A stretch of 24,946 nt of DNA from a virus, in the IMG/VR virus record IMGVR_UViG_3300030110_005329, positions 1 through 24,946 of that record. One strand, given 5' to 3'. Below the pieces are notes generated by a model that saw nothing but the letters and a program-made list of their open reading frames with translations, was not told where the DNA came from and did no database searches. This document shows, piece by piece, positions 21,683 to 24,946 of this stretch. How positions within the stretch are numbered: the first letter of the stretch is position 1; each line of letters begins with the position of its first letter. Position numbers and translations under genes: made by a program.

Positions 21683-22273
21683 TTAGATGGCTTCTTGATA
21701 TTCTAATTCTTCGCGGATCTGATCGGAATCCATGTGCCAGTTAAGCAACATATCCCAATCAATGCGAAAGAATTTATAATCTGTATAACCGCCCCGAACA
21801 TCACAACCATTGTGAATAGATAAAGCGATCATATCATTGTCGTAAATGTCACCGACATGAACGAACTGTATGGTTTGGCTCAAATCGCAATCACCATTAT
21901 ATGAATTGATACACTCCACTTCTTGTCCGAATCTCTCGGTCATGTATTCTTCAACGCTTTCCAAATCGTGACCTCTTCCGAGTGGGTTATCAATGAAGTT
22001 GAATTTATCTTCATCTATCCAGTTTTCAAAAGTCATGTTTTCACGCTCTGCAAATTCGCAACTTTCAACCAGATGATGAAACAGCGATTTTTCACAATAT
22101 GGATAGTCTGTGCCTGTGTCTAAAAACTTTTGATATTCTTCTTTTTCAAAATCTTCCAGACTCATCTTCTGGTTGCGTTGCCAGTGTCGGTCGTCATCGC
22201 CTCCGCTGTCTAGCATGTGCGTTCCCGTTGGCTCGGTCAGCATCTCATAGATTATCTGTTTTGTTTGGTTCAT
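21683..22273 (-). CDS. Conserved phage protein of unknown function (HMLDSGG..RHWQRN family)
   Basis: A 196-aa acidic protein starting MNQTKQIIYEMLTEPTGTHM. The segment TGTHMLDSGGDDDRHWQRNQ near the N-terminus is a signature I recall from many phage proteins of unknown function. Later parts have FENWIDEDKFNFIDN, HNGCDVRGGYTDYKFF and a Trp/Asp-rich end. Conserved His, Asp, Arg and Trp residues could form an active or binding site (inference). AAGGAG precedes the ATG, and a perfect TATAAT lies about 45 bases upstream, so it probably has its own promoter. Confidence 0.7.
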   Translation of the reverse strand: MNQTKQIIYEMLTEPTGTHMLDSGGDDDRHWQRNQKMSLEDFEKEEYQKFLDTGTDYPYCEKSLFHHLVESCEFAERENMTFENWIDEDKFNFIDNPLGRGHDLESVEEYMTERFGQEVECINSYNGDCDLSQTIQFVHVGDIYDNDMIALSIHNGCDVRGGYTDYKFFRIDWDMLLNWHMDSDQIREELEYQEAI

Positions 22274-22345
22274 GGTTTTACTCCTTGTTTATAAAAATTA
22301 ACTAACATCTATATTATACATAAATATGGGATACATTTTATACAT

Positions 22346-22408
22346 AATTGATGGTGAAAGAACCCCACGCAGTGGGAAGGCGGAACGCCCGTTCTTTCAC
22401 CATCAATT
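22346..22408. repeat. Cloverleaf-like stem-junction element, long form
   Basis: AATTGATGGTGAAAGAAC (22346-22363) pairs perfectly with 22391-22408, an 18-bp stem. The 27 bases between form two small hairpins, CCCAC-GCA-GTGGG (22364-22376) and GGCG-GAA-CGCC (22379-22389), so the whole is a three-way junction. The last 27 bases of the pattern (22380-22406) match 21534-21560 with two changes. It could be a terminator, a structured RNA or a DNA cruciform site; the sequence alone does not decide. Confidence 0.75.
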
Positions 22409-22432
22409 AAACACCCCCCTCATAAATGAACC

Positions 22433-22448
22433 GAGGCCCGAAGGCCCC
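22433..22448 (-). terminator. UUCG-tetraloop hairpin after a leftward gene pair
   Basis: On the minus strand GGGGCC-TTCG-GGCCTC: six pairs including one G-U, with the very stable C(UUCG)G loop. It is 30 bases past the stop of the gene ending at 22478, so it is a likely terminator or RNA-stabilising hairpin. There is no T-run. Confidence 0.5.
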
Positions 22449-22477
22449 GATCCGCGGACAGTGGTACATGGCCAGAA

Positions 22478-22819
22478 TCATGGAAGAAAAGTCTCATCAA
22501 CTTCGTAGCACCTTCGGCATAACTCAAGTTCAATGCTGCCGACCTTTCGCATCCAACAGGCATCTTCCAAAAACCCACACCAATGACAGGCCTCTTTGCC
22601 TTCGGGTATGGGTAGAGTGTGCTGGGATCCAGTGGCCTTAAATACAACGGATTCAATTTCAAAAGTGTCGGCCATTTCTTCGTTGACCCACCAGGTGAAA
22701 ACAATGTTCTTTACAGCTTCTTCAAGATCTGCGGTGTACAACTCCTCCCCCGTTTTTTTCAACGGGGTTCGGTGGTGACTGTCTGAAAAGATTTTATTTG
22801 TTTTTGTTTCCTTGTTCAT
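22478..22819 (-). CDS. Zinc-ribbon-like hypothetical protein
   Basis: A 113-aa protein starting MNKETKTNKIFSDSHHRTPL. The C-terminal third has two CxxC knuckles, CHWC (78-81) and CRRC (100-103), separated by GFLEDACWMRKVGSIELEL, which suggests a zinc ribbon. The middle (ADLEEAVKNIVFTWWVNEEM) is helical. Zinc ribbons in small phage proteins often bind nucleic acid or host proteins, but the partner is unknown. The ATG overlaps the previous stop (ATGA) after AGGCGG. Confidence 0.65.
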   Translation of the reverse strand: MNKETKTNKIFSDSHHRTPLKKTGEELYTADLEEAVKNIVFTWWVNEEMADTFEIESVVFKATGSQHTLPIPEGKEACHWCGFLEDACWMRKVGSIELELCRRCYEVDETFLP

Positions 22820-23088
22820 ACGGACCGCCTACGCAACAAAGCGCCAAGGTTTTTGCTGTAATGTATATCGAGAGCCGAAGCAAAAGCGTTACCACCACGG
22901 AAGTAATTTGTGGTTTTCTCATAAATGTAGTGGTCTTCTTCCGGAGTTCTCTCGGCTTCGTAAATCTCCATCACATCTTTTTTGCTCCCGTTGTATCGTA
23001 AGCGCTCATACTGGGCGCAGATCTCACCGACCAAGCGGTTTTTCTCTTCTTCGCTTAGTTCAGATTTGTCTAAGATAGATTCAATCAT
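22816..23088 (-). CDS. Small hypothetical protein
   Basis: A 90-aa protein starting MIESILDKSELSEEEKNRLV, helical and charged, with DVMEIYEAERTPEEDHYIYE in the middle and a basic end (LLRRRSV). Not recognised. AGGAGAAA precedes the ATG and a minus-strand TATACT (23120-23125) about 30 bases upstream may be its -10. It begins a two-gene leftward unit with the zinc-ribbon gene. Confidence 0.6.
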   Translation of the reverse strand: MIESILDKSELSEEEKNRLVGEICAQYERLRYNGSKKDVMEIYEAERTPEEDHYIYEKTTNYFRGGNAFASALDIHYSKNLGALLRRRSV

Positions 23089-23143
23089 TTAGTTTCTCCT
23101 ATTAATTAAATGTATATCCAGTATATCATTATTTATGGGAGGG

Positions 23144-23152
23144 TGGTATAAT
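23144..23152 (+). promoter_or_regulatory. Extended -10 promoter
   Basis: TGGTATAAT is a perfect extended -10 (TGn followed by TATAAT), which can work without a -35. It points at the gene starting at 23181, giving a leader of about 20 bases. Confidence 0.6.
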
Positions 23153-23180
23153 TAAAGAGTCAAACAAATAGGAGAACAAC

Positions 23181-23579
23181 ATGACACAAGAATATTATAA
23201 AAAGGACGAAATCAAAGAACACTTTGACGACTTTATCGAAGATTGCGATAAAGAATGGATAGATGAAAACATTGACGATTTGCACCATCACGCATTCAAT
23301 ATGGATTATTTTATCATTGGCTACGCTCGAGCCGAGCGATGGTTAGGTAATCAAGTTTTTAATGTTATTGAAACCATACGAGAATATGAAGATATGCATT
23401 TCGGAGAAGTTACAACAGATTTTTCCAACTCTGAAAAAGTGGTCAATATGTACGCTTACATTGTCGGCGAAGAGGTCGTGCAGGAATGGTTAGAAAATGG
23501 TAGAGAATTAGAGTTGTTATCATCTGACCCAACAGTTTCAGAACTAGAACAAGCGATTATAATAGAGGGGAGATCATGA
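23181..23579 (+). CDS. Conserved phage protein of unknown function
   Basis: A 132-aa acidic protein starting MTQEYYKKDEIKEHFDDFIE. The core DDLHHHAFNMDYFIIGYARA followed by ERWLGNQVF, and later NSEKVVNMYAYIVGEE, matches a pattern I recall from marine phages without known function. The paired His residues and acidic stretch could bind metal (inference). Expression signals are good: an extended -10 and AGGAG six bases before the ATG. Its stop overlaps a 26-codon membrane peptide. Confidence 0.7.
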   Translation: MTQEYYKKDEIKEHFDDFIEDCDKEWIDENIDDLHHHAFNMDYFIIGYARAERWLGNQVFNVIETIREYEDMHFGEVTTDFSNSEKVVNMYAYIVGEEVVQEWLENGRELELLSSDPTVSELEQAIIIEGRS

Positions 23580-23656
23580 TTGACACTGCATTTATAATCG
23601 TCATTGCAATTGCGTTCGTGATTGCAATCCTCGGCATACTCGCCACAATCCGATAA
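23576..23656 (+). CDS. 26-residue single-span membrane peptide
   Basis: MIDTAFIIVIAIAFVIAILG then ILATIR and TAA. The ATG overlaps the previous stop (ATGA), and GGGGAG lies four bases upstream, so coupled translation is likely. The whole peptide is one hydrophobic helix with Asp at the start and Arg at the end. Small phage membrane peptides can act as toxins, pinholins or superinfection factors; none is assigned. Composition and signals argue against chance. Confidence 0.6.
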   Translation: MIDTAFIIVIAIAFVIAILGILATIR

Positions 23657-23665
23657 TCCCCCAAA

Positions 23666-23697
23666 GACATGAGGCACGCGATCGCGTGCCTCATGTC
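23666..23697. repeat. Perfect 32-bp palindrome
   Basis: GACATGAGGCACGCGA followed directly by its exact reverse complement. As RNA it would be a 14-bp stem with a 4-base loop. It lies 10 bases after the membrane peptide gene and may end the upstream transcript, or be a binding site for a dimeric protein. Confidence 0.85.
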
Positions 23698-23699
23698 CA

Positions 23700-23739
23700 T
23701 AACGAAAAGAAGATAGCCCTAACGAAAAGAAGATAGCCT
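23700..23739 (+). repeat. Two tandem 20-bp repeats
   Basis: TAACGAAAAGAAGATAGCCC then TAACGAAAAGAAGATAGCCT: back to back, differing only in the last base. Purine-rich. It resembles a protein-binding iteron pair. Confidence 0.8.
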
Positions 23740-23746
23740 TAATATG

Positions 23747-23838
23747 GGGATCCTATTGGCCTAATTTTGGCGCGAAAGCCCTTGATGGATGGATTATTCC
23801 GATAGGACCCTTGGGCTTGATAATCCATCCATCAAGGG
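23747..23838 (+). ncRNA. Candidate pseudoknot RNA or intertwined inverted repeats
   Basis: Stem 2: 23779-23797 (CCCTTGATGGATGGATTAT) pairs perfectly over 19 bp with 23820-23838. Stem 1: TCCTATTGG (23751-23759) pairs with CCGATAGGA (23799-23807), extended by GGG (23747-23749) with CCC (23808-23810) past one unpaired A; it contains one G-U. The 3' half of stem 1 lies within the loop of stem 2, and one base separates the stems, which is H-type pseudoknot order. Whether it is transcribed is unknown; as DNA it would be two overlapping dyads. Confidence 0.45.
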
Positions 23839-23888
23839 GAAAGATCGAGACATAAATTCTCTGGTGAAATAATTTGGCACTTTTTTGT

Positions 23889-23935
23889 TAGGAGTCCCTA
23901 CCCAAAAAATTTTATATTTTTTTCTAGGAGTCCCT
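23889..23935 (+). repeat. Direct repeat TAGGAGTCCCT, two copies
   Basis: Copies at 23889-23899 and 23925-23935, 36 bases apart, each followed by a C-rich stretch, flanking an A/T-only run. They lie just upstream of the HNH gene. Confidence 0.6.
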
Positions 23936-23968
23936 GGTCCCCGGAAAAATTTGTGTATACTAAAAAAT

Positions 23969-24415
23969 ATGGCAAAAACGTGCATTACTTGTAATCGATC
24001 CCTGTCAAAAACGGAATACACCAAAAACCGTAATGTCTGTAAACGCTGTACCTCTTTTCAAAGAAACGTTGCAAGGAACCACACACCGGAATCCTACATC
24101 ACAATTGTTTACAACAAGCTGAAAAGCGCAAGAGTAGACATGGAGTGGGACATTGATTTGGACCACATTAAAACTCTTTGGCAAAAGCAAGACGGACGTT
24201 GTGCCCTGTCCGGCGTATTTATGACGTGGCACGGAGGCGAAGGTCGACAAGATTTGAACGCCAGTATTGATAGAAAAGATCCCACAAAAGGGTATATAAT
24301 AGGCAACGTTCAATTAGTGACGCAACGAATAAACATAATGAAACACACGCTGGGAGAGGGAGAACTCTACTGGTGGTGCAAAAACGTAGTACACGACAAA
24401 GAAAATGCCGATTAA
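23969..24415 (+). CDS. HNH endonuclease
   Basis: A 148-aa protein. The N-terminus has a zinc knuckle pair, CITC (5-8) and CKRC (24-27). The HNH core is DGRCALSG, then NASIDRKDPTKGYIIGNVQL followed by VTQRINIMK. HNH enzymes nick or cut DNA; many phage copies are mobile (homing), while others next to terminase genes help cut cos sites. I start at the ATG before AKTCITC because the frame upstream reads through non-coding repeats. There is no ribosome binding site, but TATACT lies 7 bases before the ATG, so a leaderless transcript is possible. It overlaps the next gene by 11 bases. Confidence 0.85.
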   Translation: MAKTCITCNRSLSKTEYTKNRNVCKRCTSFQRNVARNHTPESYITIVYNKLKSARVDMEWDIDLDHIKTLWQKQDGRCALSGVFMTWHGGEGRQDLNASIDRKDPTKGYIIGNVQLVTQRINIMKHTLGEGELYWWCKNVVHDKENAD

Positions 24416-24596
24416 GTTTAAACCCACAGAAAAAAACTACAACCGAAGAACCGGTCAAACCACCGTTCAACACAACTATTTAAAAGCGACTTCTATGAAA
24501 GATTTGCTTGCCGCCATTGAAAATCCCAACACCAAGGCAAAAAAGATACACAAGTATAAAAAAGAAATAGTAAGGAGAAAAAAGTATGCAAACTGA
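24405..24596 (+). CDS. Small basic phage protein
   Basis: A 63-aa protein starting MPIKFKPTEKNYNRRTGQTT. It ends in a basic helix (KIHKYKKEIVRRKKYAN) with MKDLLAAIENPN before it. I recall similar short proteins (FKPTEK start, LLxxIE, basic tail) next to terminase or structural genes in marine phages, function unknown. The charge suggests nucleic-acid binding. It overlaps both neighbours by 11 bases. Confidence 0.65.
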   Translation: MPIKFKPTEKNYNRRTGQTTVQHNYLKATSMKDLLAAIENPNTKAKKIHKYKKEIVRRKKYAN

Positions 24597-24747
24597 AAAA
24601 ACGGAAAAGATGACCCCTGAAAAAGCAGGGCAATACTGGTACAACCGTGGTTTCCGTGACAAGGAACTGCACCGCCGCGTAGCAGAAACCTTAAACAGCC
24701 AAGAGTTACTCGACAACAACAACGAAGTTTGCAAAGTTTGTGACTAA
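24586..24747 (+). CDS. Small hypothetical protein
   Basis: A 53-aa protein starting MQTEKTEKMTPEKAGQYWYN, followed by RGFRDKELHRRVAETLNSQE and the end CKVCD. The single CxxC at the C-terminus could take part in metal binding in a dimer (inference). AAGGAGA lies upstream of the ATG. The stop overlaps the large terminase start by 8 bases, so it is probably coupled to it. Confidence 0.6.
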   Translation: MQTEKTEKMTPEKAGQYWYNRGFRDKELHRRVAETLNSQELLDNNNEVCKVCD

Positions 24748-24946
24748 ACTCAACACAGAAAAACTCGTAGAAAAATACCCTGACGCAGCAAAAGAACTTT
24801 TTGAGCTGCAAGAAGCGTTGTCGTTTAAAACATTGCAACGAAAGGGACAAGAAAGTTTCATCACATACATAAAACACATGTGGCCCGACTTCATTGAAGG
24901 AGAGCACCACAAGATTTTTGCAGAAAAACTTGAAAGAGTGGCTCGT
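24740..24946 (+). CDS. terL: Terminase large subunit, N-terminal fragment (cut by window end)
   Basis: 69 codons from a GTG start: MTKLNTEKLVEKYPDAAKEL, then SFITYIKHMWPDFIEGEHHK and IFAEKLERVAR at the edge. The WPDFIEGEHHKIFAEKLERV stretch is the usual lead-in to the ATPase domain of phage large terminases; Walker A and the nuclease domain would lie beyond the window. The protein is the packaging motor and nuclease. The start overlaps the previous stop by 8 bases. Assignment rests on this short but characteristic N-terminus. Confidence 0.75.
   Translation, partial: MTKLNTEKLVEKYPDAAKELFELQEALSFKTLQRKGQESFITYIKHMWPDFIEGEHHKIFAEKLERVAR

Larger units (their letters stand above)
22274..22477. 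other. Structured intergenic region
   Basis: 204 bases with no gene seen. From right to left: a UUCG-type hairpin (22433-22448), the long stem-junction element (22346-22408), then a minus-strand -10 TATAAT near 22312-22317 for the gene at 22273. It appears to end one leftward unit and start another. Confidence 0.45.
23657..23968. other. Gene-free, highly structured region before the HNH gene
   Basis: 312 bases without a convincing gene. In order: a 32-bp perfect palindrome, a 20-bp tandem repeat, two intertwined inverted repeats (pseudoknot geometry), and two copies of TAGGAGTCCCT. None of the hairpins has a T-run, so ordinary terminators do not explain it. Its place beside the HNH and large terminase genes suits a packaging site or structured RNA. 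Confidence 0.55.

Noticed and set aside
22346-22408. The cloverleaf-like element as a tRNA gene
   Set aside because: It has only two inner hairpins, no anticodon arm, no T-loop consensus and an 18-bp outer stem, much too long for an acceptor stem.
23678-23685. GCGATCGC in the centre of the palindrome as the cyanobacterial HIP1 repeat, hinting at a cyanobacterial host
   Set aside because: I noticed it only at the centre of this long palindrome, where self-complementarity is forced. HIP1 is meaningful only when abundant.
23779-23838. The 19-bp inverted repeat as an intrinsic terminator
   Set aside because: No T-run follows on either strand, and the loop holds the partner of a second pairing.
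23657-24415. Group I intron with HNH homing gene
   Set aside because: The flanking sequence is not a split coding gene and I cannot find the conserved P7/P3 core, so there is no host gene to be interrupted.
1-24946. CRISPR array
   Set aside because: No set of regularly spaced direct repeats with unique spacers was seen; the repeats found are two-copy or irregular.

Overview
The window looks like part of the genome of a tailed double-stranded DNA phage (Caudoviricetes), most likely from an uncultured marine lineage. The case rests on tightly overlapping genes, a family A DNA polymerase replication module, both terminase subunits, a giant virion-type protein, and many small proteins of types I recall from marine phages. 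There are no rRNA genes, tRNA genes or chromosomal housekeeping genes. Both ends are cut: the giant protein gene is open at the left edge and the large terminase gene runs off the right edge.

Layout. (1) 3-5504 (+): the 3' part of a giant protein of at least 1834 codons, probably ejected with the DNA. (2) 5491-12828 (-): the replication and recombination module. In transcription order it holds a conserved protein of unknown function, a probable ssDNA-binding protein, an archaeo-eukaryotic type primase, a UvrD-like helicase, DNA polymerase A, a tiny ribbon-helix-helix protein, and a RecB-family nuclease. The last two appear to have their own promoter with an operator-like inverted repeat over its -35 box. 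(3) 12829-13042: a divergent control region with a near-consensus sigma70 promoter (+), a candidate promoter plus operator (-), and two mutually exclusive hairpins before the first replication gene. (4) 13043-17005 (+): ten overlapping genes, including an SNF2-like helicase, a DUF3310 protein and several conserved phage proteins of unknown function. (5) 17006-17349: a non-coding, iteron-like repeat region. (6) 17350-18047 (+): a 14-residue hydrophobic micro-ORF, the small terminase and a 47-aa protein. (7) 18044-20994 (-): thirteen very small coupled genes. (8) 21101-23656: small genes on both strands, including a VRR-NUC nuclease, separated by strong inverted repeats. (9) 23657-23968: non-coding, with a 32-bp perfect palindrome, a 20-bp tandem repeat and a pseudoknot-shaped inverted-repeat array. 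(10) 23969-24946 (+): an HNH endonuclease, two small proteins and the start of the large terminase.

How it fits together. Helicase, primase, SSB candidate and PolA form a compact replisome, and the RecB-type nuclease, the SNF2-like helicase and VRR-NUC can serve recombination and DNA processing. The two terminase genes are about 6.8 kb apart, divided by the small-gene block and the structured region. An HNH gene beside terL and a highly structured segment before it make 23657-23968 a candidate packaging site or structured RNA.

The most unusual features are: a pair of related stem-junction elements at 21515-21557 and 22346-22408 with a compensatory base change; the intertwined inverted repeats at 23747-23838; the alternative hairpins before the replication operon; and gene-junction sequences in which the ribosome binding site of one gene encodes the C-terminus of the gene before it. 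Protein functions are assigned from motifs read by eye; no database search was run.
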